Position numbers and translations under genes: made by a program
Assembly (NCBI GenBank): GCA_040904825.1
Contig: JBBDSU010000063.1
Coordinates: 1-64,000, forward strand
DNA: 64,000 bases
Source: JBBDSU01 sp040904825
GTDB taxonomy: Bacteria; Actinomycetota; Nitriliruptoria; Nitriliruptorales; Nitriliruptoraceae
Direction of reading: 5' to 3'
Notes under the pieces: model-generated
Seen by the model: only the letters and a program-made list of their open reading frames with translations
The model's database searches: none
Told to the model about the DNA's origin: nothing
Shown here: positions 24,813 through 33,463 of the stretch, piece after piece
Position numbering within the stretch: the stretch's first letter is position 1
Layout: each line of letters begins with the position of its first letter

Positions 24813-26852
24813 CTAGCCCTGTGATGCGTAACGCTCAGGGGTCACGGGCAATTCGTTGGAGCCACCAAGCCCGGTCGGTAGGACTGGCAACTGGTACCCG
24901 CCGGTGTACCCGGTGTCATGCTCAATGCTCAATCCCGGGCACACGCCGCAGTCGTAGCACGGCGACCACCGGCAATCGTCGAGTTCCTTGTCACTGAGCG
25001 CATCTTGCCAGTCTTGCCACAACCACACTTTGTCTAGCCCGCTGTCGAGGTGGTCCCACGGCAGCGCCTCATGCTCGTCGCGCTCGCGCGAACAGAACCA
25101 CTCAAGCGACACACCGGTCTCGTCGAGCGCCTGCCTCCAAGTGCTCAGTGTGGGCATTTCGTGCCATCCATCGAACCTGGCTCCTAGCCGCCAGGCTCGC
25201 TCGACGACGTCAGCAACACGCCGATCACCTCGTGCCAGCAGCCCTTCGATCACGCCGTCGTCAGGTTCGTTGGTTCGCAAGCGCAGGCCATCGTGATCCT
25301 TGATGGCATGCCTGATCAACGACAGCTTCCGGCGGATCTCGTCGGGAGTGTCCTGGGCGGCCCATTGGAAGGGCGTGTGGGGTTTGGGCACGAACCCGCC
25401 GACGGAGATGGTCACCTTGTTGCCGCGTCCATACCGGCGAGCGATCTCGTACGTCTTGATCCCAAGTTTGGCGATGGCCAGCACATCGTCATCGGCCTCG
25501 GTCGGCAAGCCGACCATGAAGTAGAGCTTGATGTGCCGCCAGCCTTCTGAGAACGCGATCTCGGCGGTGCGCAGCAGGTCTTCTTCGGAGACCATCTTGT
25601 TGATGACAGCCCGCATCCGTTCGCTACCCGCCTCTGGTGCGAAGGTGAGCCCGGTGCGCCGGCCGTTGCGAGCCAGCTCGTTCGACAACGTCACGTTGAA
25701 CGCATCGACGCGAGTCGAAGGCAGCGACAGCGATGTGGTCGTGCCTTCGTAGGTGTCAGCGAGATCGCGAGCCACCGGTCCGATCGCGGAGTGGTCAGCC
25801 GACGACAGCGACAACAGTCCCACTTCCTCGAAACCGGTATCGGCGACACCTTCTTCAACCAGCGACTGGATGGTCTCGGGACGTCGCTCACGCACGGGCC
25901 GGGTAATCATGCCGGCCTGGCAGAACCGGCAGCCGCGAGTACAGCCACGGAAGATCTCGACGCTGAACCGCTCATGCACCGTTTCAGTCATGGGCACAAT
26001 CTGCTTGCGCGGGTACTGCCACTCTTCTAGATCTTGGATCGTCCGTTTCGGTACCAGCGCGGGCACACCTGGCTCGATGGCGACAGTCTGTCGCAAGCGT
26101 CCATCGGGAAGCCACCGCGGCTCGTAGAACGCCGGGATGTAGACGCCTTCGATCGCTGCCAGTCGGCGCAGCAGATCATGCCTGGTCGCCGCAGGATCTG
26201 CCTGGCGTTTGAACGTCGCGATGGCGTCGTCGATGTCCAAGGTGACCTGTTCGCCATCACCCATGACCGCTGCATCGATGAAGGGCGCCAAGGGTTCAGG
26301 GTTATAGGCGGCATGGCCGCCCACCAGCACCACAGGATCTTCAAGCGTCCGGTCGGACGATCGCAGGGGGATGCGGCCGAGATCCAGCAAGTTGAGCAGG
26401 TTGGTGTGCCCAAGTTCGTGGGGAAGGGTCACAGCAAAGACATCGAACGCCCACAACGGATAGTGATGTTCAAGCGTGAACGCCGGAATATCGTGAGTCC
26501 GCATCAAGGCTTCGAGGTCGACCCACGGTGCATAGGCGCGCTCGGCGAGTGCCGCAGGCCGCTCATTGAGGATCTCATAAAGGATCTGGATGCCCTGATT
26601 GGGCTGACCCACTTCGTAGGTATCCGGGTAGCACAACGCCCAACGGGTGGTTGCCACCGCCCAGTCAGTCACAATCTGGTTGTGCTCGGACCCTACGTAT
26701 TGTGCGGGTTTGCGCACGCTGTCCAGCAAAGAGTTGAGGACCGACCAGACCGAGGCAGGTGTCTGCGCGTCCGAGCCGGGCAGCTTGTACGGCGCCCGGG
26801 TCCCTGCAGGTGGCGTCGGAGGAGCCTGTGGTGGCGCGGCGGTGCCGAGCAC
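24813..26852 (-). CDS. TIGR03960 family B12-binding radical SAM protein
   Basis: 679 residues. The iron-sulfur cluster motif is in FRGCTRGCRFCQAGMITRP (CxxxCxxC) near the centre, after a B12-binding-like N-terminal domain (WALCYPDTYEVGQPNQGIQI). The radical-SAM barrel continues with FAPEAGSERMRAVINKM and YFMVGLPTEADDDV. A C-terminal cysteine cluster (CRWSPCYDCGVCPG) probably binds a further cluster. Start is GTG 26852. It is paired with the TIGR03936 gene and sits between the rod-shape operon and RNase E/G, a conserved actinobacterial order. Substrate unknown. Confidence 0.93.
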   Translation of the reverse strand: MLGTAAPPQAPPTPPAGTRAPYKLPGSDAQTPASVWSVLNSLLDSVRKPAQYVGSEHNQIVTDWAVATTRWALCYPDTYEVGQPNQGIQILYEILNERPAALAERAYAPWVDLEALMRTHDIPAFTLEHHYPLWAFDVFAVTLPHELGHTNLLNLLDLGRIPLRSSDRTLEDPVVLVGGHAAYNPEPLAPFIDAAVMGDGEQVTLDIDDAIATFKRQADPAATRHDLLRRLAAIEGVYIPAFYEPRWLPDGRLRQTVAIEPGVPALVPKRTIQDLEEWQYPRKQIVPMTETVHERFSVEIFRGCTRGCRFCQAGMITRPVRERRPETIQSLVEEGVADTGFEEVGLLSLSSADHSAIGPVARDLADTYEGTTTSLSLPSTRVDAFNVTLSNELARNGRRTGLTFAPEAGSERMRAVINKMVSEEDLLRTAEIAFSEGWRHIKLYFMVGLPTEADDDVLAIAKLGIKTYEIARRYGRGNKVTISVGGFVPKPHTPFQWAAQDTPDEIRRKLSLIRHAIKDHDGLRLRTNEPDDGVIEGLLARGDRRVADVVERAWRLGARFDGWHEMPTLSTWRQALDETGVSLEWFCSRERDEHEALPWDHLDSGLDKVWLWQDWQDALSDKELDDCRWSPCYDCGVCPGLSIEHDTGYTGGYQLPVLPTGLGGSNELPVTPERYASQG

Positions 26853-27069
26853 GGGGCCTCCTCGTCATCGATGACATTCACAGCGGGCACCTTGGCAGGT
26901 GACGCCCGCTGGCAGCGTACCGATCTCGCGCCTGCACCCGGCCAGACTCGGCGTCGCTCGACGAGGTGCGCCCAAACCTGCCCCTACCAGCGTCGTCCCC
27001 GACTGCGCAGACCCTGATATTGATACGAAACAAACAGCTCATTTGCCCAGCATGGCCGTCGGTATCGGG

Positions 27070-28248
27070 TCAGAATCGCCTCATGTGGACATTGAGCAGC
27101 AGGCCAACCATCGTGAACCAGACGATCAGCGACGTTCCGCCGAAACTGACGAACGGCAGGGGAATGCCCGTCACCGGCATGATCCCGATGGTCATCCCAA
27201 TGTTGATGAAGACCTGCAAGAGCAAGATCCCCGCGACCCCCGTCGCTAGCAACGTCCCCATCAGATCCTTGGCGTGGGTCGCGATACTCAGCGCGCGCCA
27301 CACGATGACGCCAAACAGTCCGACCACTGCCGCCGTGCCGACGAAGCCGAATTCTTCACCGATCACCGTGAAGATGAAATCGGTGTGGTTCTCGGGAACG
27401 TACGCCAGCGCAGTCTGCGTGCCCTGGAACAGGCCTTTGCCGGAAAGCTGGCCCGACCCAATCGCGATGAGGGACTGTCGAGTATGAAACGCGGCACCCT
27501 GAGCAAGCGCGGGGTTGCCAGCGTCGAGGAAGGCTGTCAGGCGACGGAGCTGGTATTCCTGGATCACGTCGCTCTGAAGGACATACACCAGGCCGACCAT
27601 CGATACCGATACCAGGCCAAACAGCCATCGGGCGGCCACTCCACCGACGAGGAACAACACCGCGAGCAGCCACGCAAACACGATCGATGTGCCCAGATCC
27701 GGTTGCGCGAAAACAAGCAATAGTGGCACGGACCCCAGCGCGATGCCGAGCAAGATCTCGCCGGGACCCGGATTTCCTCTCGCTTGGCTCAACAGCGCAG
27801 CTATCGCAATCAACGTGGCAATCTTGGCGATCTCAGAGGGCTGAAGCTGGAAGAACCCCAGCACCAACCACCGTTGCGATCCTCCAACTTGGGTTCCCAG
27901 TGGCGTGAGCACAGCGACCAGCAGGACAATAGCGACGAGGTAGATCGCAACCGCGTACGACGCCAGGCGGCGGTAGTCGATGGCAGCGGCCACGACCATT
28001 GCAACCAGTGCGACACCCAGCGCGATCAACTGCCGGCTGATGTACAGAGTCGTCGGCAACCCTTGCAGGTTCAGGCTGTGCAGTTTCGCGCTGAATATTG
28101 CGACGAGTCCGATGCCGGTCAGTGCGAGAGCTGCAAGCACGACGACAATGTCGATGTGGCGTGACGGCGCATAGGCGTCCATCCACCGTTGCTGAATCGA
28201 TTCGCGCATCATCCGATGCTGGCGGTCACCGTCGTAGCTGCGTGTCAC
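27070..28248 (-). CDS. rodA: Peptidoglycan glycosyltransferase RodA (SEDS family)
   Basis: 392 residues with about ten membrane helices. Polymerises lipid II glycan chains in the elongation machinery together with PBP2. SEDS motifs include PSEIAKIATLIAIAALL, FAQPDLGTSIVF, the catalytic-loop region YVPENHTDFIFTVIGEEFGF and GIPLPFVSFGGTSLI. GTG 28248 is chosen because GAGGGAG lies just upstream and the cytoplasmic N-terminus is then short. It is last in mreB-mreC-mreD-PBP2-rodA. The 217 bases between it and the next radical SAM gene show nothing obvious. Confidence 0.95.
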   Translation of the reverse strand: MTRSYDGDRQHRMMRESIQQRWMDAYAPSRHIDIVVVLAALALTGIGLVAIFSAKLHSLNLQGLPTTLYISRQLIALGVALVAMVVAAAIDYRRLASYAVAIYLVAIVLLVAVLTPLGTQVGGSQRWLVLGFFQLQPSEIAKIATLIAIAALLSQARGNPGPGEILLGIALGSVPLLLVFAQPDLGTSIVFAWLLAVLFLVGGVAARWLFGLVSVSMVGLVYVLQSDVIQEYQLRRLTAFLDAGNPALAQGAAFHTRQSLIAIGSGQLSGKGLFQGTQTALAYVPENHTDFIFTVIGEEFGFVGTAAVVGLFGVIVWRALSIATHAKDLMGTLLATGVAGILLLQVFINIGMTIGIMPVTGIPLPFVSFGGTSLIVWFTMVGLLLNVHMRRF

Positions 28249-28267
28249 GGGCGCTCCCTCGGCGTCC

Positions 28268-30325
28268 TCAATCCAGGATCTCCGGGCCGGCTTCGAACAT
28301 GGCTTCGTCGGCCGGCACCACATTGAAGAGATGTTCGAAGATGTTGCGCGCGATCGGAGCGGCTGTCTGTGATCCTCCTCCACCTTCTTCGACGCTGACC
28401 ACGACGACATACTGCGGATCGTCAGCGGGCGCGTAGGCAACAAACCACGCGTAGGGAACCTTTGGCTTCTGTTCAGCGGTCCCGGTCTTGCCGGCGACGG
28501 GGATCTCGGATAGCGGAAACCCTGAGAATGCTCTGACGGCAGTCCCGCGGGGTGACATGACGACGTCGCGCAAACCTTGGCGCATCGCAGCCAGTGTCGC
28601 GTCGTCGAGCCCGAGCGTGGAGACGACTTCGCGTCCATAGGTTTCAACAACCGTGCCGTCGGGCGCTACGGCGGCTTTGCCTACGCGCGGGCGAAGCACC
28701 TCGCCCCCGTTGGCGACAGCCAGGTAGGCCACAGCAATCTGCAAAGGCGTCGTTTCGATCTCGCCTTGACCGATCGAGGTGTTGACAGCGTCACCTCCTC
28801 GCCAGCGGTTGCCGTAGAGGCAGTTGTCCTGAAGCACCAGCTTGACATACGAGCCGGATTCGGCTGACTCCGCCTGCGCGCACCATGCGTCGCGCCGGTC
28901 CAGCCACCGTTCCTGCTTGCGTAGCCGCGTCGGGATGAAACCTGAGGCTTCGCCGGGAAGATCTATGTTGGTCCGAGCGCCCATGCCGAATCGGGTGGCA
29001 ACCTCCGCCAGGTACTCAGAGATTGCATCGGGATCGACAACACCATTTGAGACTGCACGTGTAGTGCTGATCTGTCGCTCTTCCTGCAGCCACTTTCGGT
29101 AGGCGATCTCGTAGAAATAGGTGTCGCACGACCGTGTCAACGCCATTGCCAGACCCATCGCGGGCTCGCTGACAGGGTTCCAGTTGCGAAACGTGTTTCC
29201 TCCGAAAGTGAGGCTGGATGGACACGGAAGTCGCGTCTCTGGTCCAACCTGGCCTGAGACGATGCCCGCAGCGCCGCTGACGATCTTGAACACCGATCCA
29301 GGTGGGTAACGCCCCTGAATCGCGCGATTCACCATCGGCTGAGGGACGCCTTCTGTGCGGTACAGGTAATCGGCGTAGTCCTGCGACAAGCCGCCGACAA
29401 ACTCGCGGGGGTCGTAGGTCGGGTAGGACGCCATTGCCACCACTTGGCCGTCGGCATCGAGGACGATCGCTGAACCTGCGGTCGAAGGCAGATTGCGGCC
29501 ATCAGTCCTCACGATGTCGCGACTAGCGATGATGCCCTGCTCGAGAAGTCGCTCGACAGCCAGTTGCGTGTCGATATCGATGCTTGTGAGGAGGTCGTAT
29601 CCAGGTTCGGGCTCGATCTCACGCATGATGCTCAGCACCCGGTTCTGGGCGTTGACCTCAACCAGCCGGCTCCCTTCGGTCCCGCGCAGTACCGACTCGT
29701 AGGTGGCTTCCACGCCTGAGCGTCCAATGACGTCCCCGCCGCGATAGGTGGCGAATCGGGGGTCATCGAGTTCGACTTCGGTGATCTGATTGAGATAGCC
29801 AACGACGTGGGCACCCAGTGTGCCGAATGGATACTCACGAATAGGCAGGGTTTCGGTGATGATGCCAGGAAACAATTCTTGATGTTCCCGGACCGCAAAG
29901 ACGATTTCAGGGGTGACGTCGATCGCCAATGGCACCGGCCGAAACGGGCTGAAACGGCGTGACGTGAGCCGGCGCATCACTTCGTCGGTATCAAACGCCA
30001 GCAACTCCGCCAGCCTGCCGATGACGCGTTCGGCTTCTGCGTCCCGCGGCTCGTCGTCTTCGGTCAGCAGGACCTGCCGATCAGCACTGACCGCGAGTGC
30101 CGGACGGTTCCTGACCAGCGATGTTCCGTCGACGGCAAGGATGTCGCCCCGCGGAGGTTCAGTGACCACGGTGCGCAGGCGGTTCGTATCGGCCAGTGCG
30201 ACATAGCGATCACCGGCAAGCACCTGCAGGAACCACAAACGCGAAAAGAGCGCGACAAACAACACGACTGCGATGACCGACAGAAAGGTCAGGCGCAGCA
30301 ACGGTGACGAGTCGGACGATGACAT
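28268..30325 (-). CDS. mrdA: Penicillin-binding protein 2 (class B, elongation)
   Basis: 685 residues. A single N-terminal membrane segment (LTFLSVIAVVLFVALFSRLW) anchors a periplasmic transpeptidase. Motifs are SxxK in YPPGSVFKIVSG, the second motif as SCD in LTRSCDTYFYE and KTG in VAGKTGTAEQ. The pedestal domain shows EVFPGI-like QELFPGIITETLPIREYP and GHVVGY-like GAHVVGYLNQ. It crosslinks side-wall peptidoglycan polymerised by RodA, encoded 20 bases downstream. The protein is 50-70 residues longer than E. coli PBP2, through loops in the transpeptidase domain. Confidence 0.95.
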   Translation of the reverse strand: MSSSDSSPLLRLTFLSVIAVVLFVALFSRLWFLQVLAGDRYVALADTNRLRTVVTEPPRGDILAVDGTSLVRNRPALAVSADRQVLLTEDDEPRDAEAERVIGRLAELLAFDTDEVMRRLTSRRFSPFRPVPLAIDVTPEIVFAVREHQELFPGIITETLPIREYPFGTLGAHVVGYLNQITEVELDDPRFATYRGGDVIGRSGVEATYESVLRGTEGSRLVEVNAQNRVLSIMREIEPEPGYDLLTSIDIDTQLAVERLLEQGIIASRDIVRTDGRNLPSTAGSAIVLDADGQVVAMASYPTYDPREFVGGLSQDYADYLYRTEGVPQPMVNRAIQGRYPPGSVFKIVSGAAGIVSGQVGPETRLPCPSSLTFGGNTFRNWNPVSEPAMGLAMALTRSCDTYFYEIAYRKWLQEERQISTTRAVSNGVVDPDAISEYLAEVATRFGMGARTNIDLPGEASGFIPTRLRKQERWLDRRDAWCAQAESAESGSYVKLVLQDNCLYGNRWRGGDAVNTSIGQGEIETTPLQIAVAYLAVANGGEVLRPRVGKAAVAPDGTVVETYGREVVSTLGLDDATLAAMRQGLRDVVMSPRGTAVRAFSGFPLSEIPVAGKTGTAEQKPKVPYAWFVAYAPADDPQYVVVVSVEEGGGGSQTAAPIARNIFEHLFNVVPADEAMFEAGPEILD

Positions 30326-30458
30326 CGAATCTCGACGACAGGGCGTGCGCGGTCGGGTGGCCGTACCGATCAGGACCCAGCGGCGCGGCAGACGCCGGGC
30401 TCCGATTCGACCGTACCAGTGGGCCGCAACTCACTGGCTGACCCACCGGCCACGTGCC

Positions 30459-30983
30459 CTAGAACACTGGCTCGTCTGCTGTGCCCCCTGTGAGCGGGAA
30501 CCGTGCGGCCAATCGCCTGACCAGCGCGAACACGGGCACGGCCAGGACCACGTTGTAGAAGGCAACAGCCGACACGACTTGCAGCAGCATCGTTGCCGTC
30601 AATCTCTCATCGCCGAGCAGCAGGGCGATCGTTCCGTAGGTCGCCGTGCCAACAATCCCTGACCCGAATGCGATGATCAGCGGTGCAGATGCCGATGTCG
30701 CCGCAAGATAGGGCCGGATGCCACCCACGGCATAGCCCACACCCGCATAGACCAGGCTCGCAATCCCCGCCGGGGTCAACGCAACCAGCATGTCGGTCAG
30801 AAGGCCCGCCGCGAATCCGATGCGCACTCCTGGCAGTTGGCCGTCGGTCAACGCGAAGGCCACAGCAATCAGCAGCATCAAGTCAGGCCGAAACCACCCG
30901 GTTGGCAGCACAACGAACACGGTCGTCTGCAGCGCGAGCGCCAGCAGCAGCATGATGGCGACCATCACCGTGCGGGCGATCAC
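30459..30983 (-). CDS. mreD: Rod shape-determining protein MreD
   Basis: 174 residues, five to six hydrophobic helices, with the MreD-type motif WFRPDLMLLIAVAFALTDG and GIRIGFAAGLLTDMLVAL-like segments. It is a membrane component of the elongasome. The start overlaps the mreC stop as ATGA, so it is translationally coupled. Confidence 0.88.
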   Translation of the reverse strand: MIARTVMVAIMLLLALALQTTVFVVLPTGWFRPDLMLLIAVAFALTDGQLPGVRIGFAAGLLTDMLVALTPAGIASLVYAGVGYAVGGIRPYLAATSASAPLIIAFGSGIVGTATYGTIALLLGDERLTATMLLQVVSAVAFYNVVLAVPVFALVRRLAARFPLTGGTADEPVF

Positions 30984-32014
30984 CCGGAGGCCGCTGACGT
31001 CATCAACGTTGGCGTTGCCCCACCACCGGCACTCGCGCCTGTCGCGCTCACCCCGGAGGTTGTCTCGGCCGTCTCACCGTCCTCGTCTTCATCGGGAGAT
31101 ATCGGGTCGTCGTTGAGCGTGTCGTCGTGAAACCTCGGAACGTCAGGCGCGCGGAAATCGAAGCCAGGTGTGCCGACCAACGGTGGTATCGGCTCGACAG
31201 GGCTCGACAGCACCACCAGCACGTGATGGAGGCGAGTGAAGTCGACAAACGGCCGGACCGTGATCTCCCGGACGAGGCGTGCATCCAGCTGCCCAGCATC
31301 GGCGACAAGCCCGATAGGGATCCCGCCAGGAAAAACCCCACCCTGGTAGCTCGACGTCACAATCTCATCACCAGTGGCAATGTCGGACGACGGGTCGAGC
31401 GGCCGGAAGATCATCGGATCACCGCCTCGTCCCTCGATCGGGCCGATTTGGCCTGTGCGGGCGGTACGCGCAGCCGCAAAGAAGCTCGGATCAATCGCCA
31501 GCAAGACGCGGGACGCACGCGGTGTCACCTGAACCACGCGTCCGACAAGCCCATCGCCATTGACCACCGGCATGTCCCGCTCGACGCCATCGTCGGACCC
31601 CACATCGATGGTGATCGTCCATTCGAAACTCGACGGCGCAATGATGACCGCTCGCGCGGCAACGACGTCATATGCCCCCCGATCTTGCATCAGCAGCAGG
31701 CGCCTGAGTTCCTGGTTTTCGCGTTCGAGATCAGTGACCGTCCGGCGGCGCTCCGCCAAGATCTCAACCTGCTGGCGCAACTGCTCGTTTTCGCGCCGAA
31801 CCGCAAAGAAGCTTGAGGCTCCCGCCATCGTCTCGATCACTGGTCGCGCGATCACCGCGATCCCATCTTGGACGGGCTGCAGCACCGCGGTGGCTAACCC
31901 CCGCGCGCGATGCACCATGCCGCTATCGCCAGCGCGCACGTCCAACGTCACAAGAATCAGTGCGACGATGGTGACCGCGATCAGGACGAGGCGTGTCCGG
32001 CGACGCTGGTACAC
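30980..32014 (-). CDS. mreC: Rod shape-determining protein MreC
   Basis: 344 residues. One N-terminal membrane helix, a coiled coil (RRENEQLRQQVEILAERRR, residues about 75-110) and the beta-barrel MreC domain with VNGDGLVGRVVQVTPRASRV and GGVFPGGIPIGLVADAG. A C-terminal low-complexity acidic and glycine/alanine tail of about 60 residues is specific to this protein. MreC scaffolds PBP2 and activates it. It lies between mreB and mreD. Confidence 0.93.
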   Translation of the reverse strand: MYQRRRTRLVLIAVTIVALILVTLDVRAGDSGMVHRARGLATAVLQPVQDGIAVIARPVIETMAGASSFFAVRRENEQLRQQVEILAERRRTVTDLERENQELRRLLLMQDRGAYDVVAARAVIIAPSSFEWTITIDVGSDDGVERDMPVVNGDGLVGRVVQVTPRASRVLLAIDPSFFAAARTARTGQIGPIEGRGGDPMIFRPLDPSSDIATGDEIVTSSYQGGVFPGGIPIGLVADAGQLDARLVREITVRPFVDFTRLHHVLVVLSSPVEPIPPLVGTPGFDFRAPDVPRFHDDTLNDDPISPDEDEDGETAETTSGVSATGASAGGGATPTLMTSAASG

Positions 32015-32041
32015 GCGCGTGACCTCCTTGCTGGCCCAGTC

Positions 32042-33085
32042 TCAGTGACGGGACGAGGAGATCAGCAGCTTCTTGAGGGCCTCGAACTCCTCAAGGCATT
32101 TGCCGGAACCTATCGCGACCGACGACAGCGGATTCTCGGTGATGTGAATCGGGATGCCGGTCTCATGCTTGAGCCGCTCGTCGAGGCCCTTGAGCAGGCC
32201 CCCGCCGCCCGTCAGCACGATGCCTTTATCCATGATGTCGGCAGCGAGCTCCGGCGGGGTCTTGTCGAGGGTGTTTTTCACCGCGTCGATAATGGCGTTG
32301 ACCGGCTCCTCCATCGCCTTGCGGACCTCGTCGGCCGACAAGATGATCGTCTTGGGCAAGCCCGATACAAGATCACGCCCGCGGATCTCAGCATGCGGCT
32401 CATCCGGTAACGGGAAGGCACTGCCGACGGCCATCTTGATTTCTTCTGCGGTGCGCTCCCCGAGCATCAGGGAGTACTCCTTCTTGATGTAGGCGATGAT
32501 CGCCTCGTCGAGTTCGTCGCCACCGATCCTGATCGACTGTGATGTCACGATGCCACCGAGGGAAATCACCGCCACTTCGGTCGTCCCACCACCGATGTCA
32601 ACCACCATGTTGCCCGCAGGTTCGTGGATGGGAAGGCCTGCACCAATGGCGGCGGCCATCGGTTCTTCGATGATGTAGGCGGCGCGTGCACCCGCTTGGA
32701 TCGAGGCTTCTTCGACAGCACGCTGCTCCACACCCGTGATGCCCGACGGGACGCACACGACAACTCTCGGCTTGGCCAAGAATCGACGCTTGTGCACCTG
32801 CTGGATGAAATAGCGCAGCATCTTTTCGGTCACGTCAAAGTCGGCGATGACACCGTCCTTCAGCGGCCTGACGGCGATGATGTGACCGGGCGTGCGGCCA
32901 ATCATGCGCTTGGCTTCCGAGCCGACCGCGAGAATCGCGCCTGTCCGGGTGTTGATGGCGACGACCGAAGGCTCATTGAGCACGATGCCCCGCCCGCGGA
33001 CATACACGAGCGTGTTCGCTGTACCCAGGTCCACAGCCATATCTCGGCCGAGGAACTGGAACGCACTTGAGATATTGGACGCCAC
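32042..33085 (-). CDS. mreB: Rod shape-determining protein MreB (bacterial actin)
   Basis: 347 residues. Actin-fold phosphate and adenosine motifs are visible: MAVDLGTANTLVYVRGRG, MVVDIGGGTTEVAVISLGG and GIVLTGGGGLLKGLDERL. MreB filaments guide side-wall synthesis. GTG 33085 gives the typical short VASNISSAFQFLGRD lead. It is the first gene of the rod operon, implying a rod-shaped cell. Its upstream interval carries two strong hairpins. Confidence 0.97.
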   Translation of the reverse strand: MASNISSAFQFLGRDMAVDLGTANTLVYVRGRGIVLNEPSVVAINTRTGAILAVGSEAKRMIGRTPGHIIAVRPLKDGVIADFDVTEKMLRYFIQQVHKRRFLAKPRVVVCVPSGITGVEQRAVEEASIQAGARAAYIIEEPMAAAIGAGLPIHEPAGNMVVDIGGGTTEVAVISLGGIVTSQSIRIGGDELDEAIIAYIKKEYSLMLGERTAEEIKMAVGSAFPLPDEPHAEIRGRDLVSGLPKTIILSADEVRKAMEEPVNAIIDAVKNTLDKTPPELAADIMDKGIVLTGGGGLLKGLDERLKHETGIPIHITENPLSSVAIGSGKCLEEFEALKKLLISSSRH

Positions 33086-33197
33086 GCTATGACCTAATGA
33101 TCGGACGGTGAACGGAAGTCGTCGACCTGTAAGCGATGCTAACACTGGCGTCGTGTCGCCGCGTCCGCGCTGAACTGCCTGAAGGTCGGTGCACTTT

Positions 33198-33217
33198 CGG
33201 ACGCCGATTGGCGTCCG
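33198..33217 (-). repeat. Perfect hairpin in the mreB upstream region
   Basis: CGGACGCC and GGCGTCCG flank the tetraloop GATT (eight pairs, no mismatch), about 115 bases upstream of the mreB start. No T tract follows on either strand, so an attenuator-like or operator role is only possible. Confidence 0.5.
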
Positions 33218-33304
33218 AGCGACGCGACGCCTAACCGATTTTGACCCAACGGCACCTATCGGCGCATGACGAGTGATGTCGATAGAGTCCGCACGGTCAG
33301 TGAT

Positions 33305-33347
33305 CGTGTCGCAGCGTTCCACCTCATGTGGAGCGCACTGCGACACG
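33305..33347. repeat. Two-tier inverted repeat between mreB and the cyclic-di-GMP gene
   Basis: Outer arms CGTGTCGCAG and CTGCGACACG enclose an inner stem TCCAC/GTGGA with a five-base loop. It lies in the 378-base divergent interval 33086-33463, which otherwise contains only the smaller hairpin at 33198-33217 and no recognisable gene. Either a protein-binding site or a structured RNA is possible. Confidence 0.55.
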
Positions 33348-33463
33348 ACACGGGCGTCACCCGAGCACCACACCATGACCGCGGCCGGCGAGGGGCAACG
33401 GATGAGGCGACCGGCGTTGTGCCTCCTCGCTGAGCGAGCACCTGTCTTGAGCCGGGCGATGAC

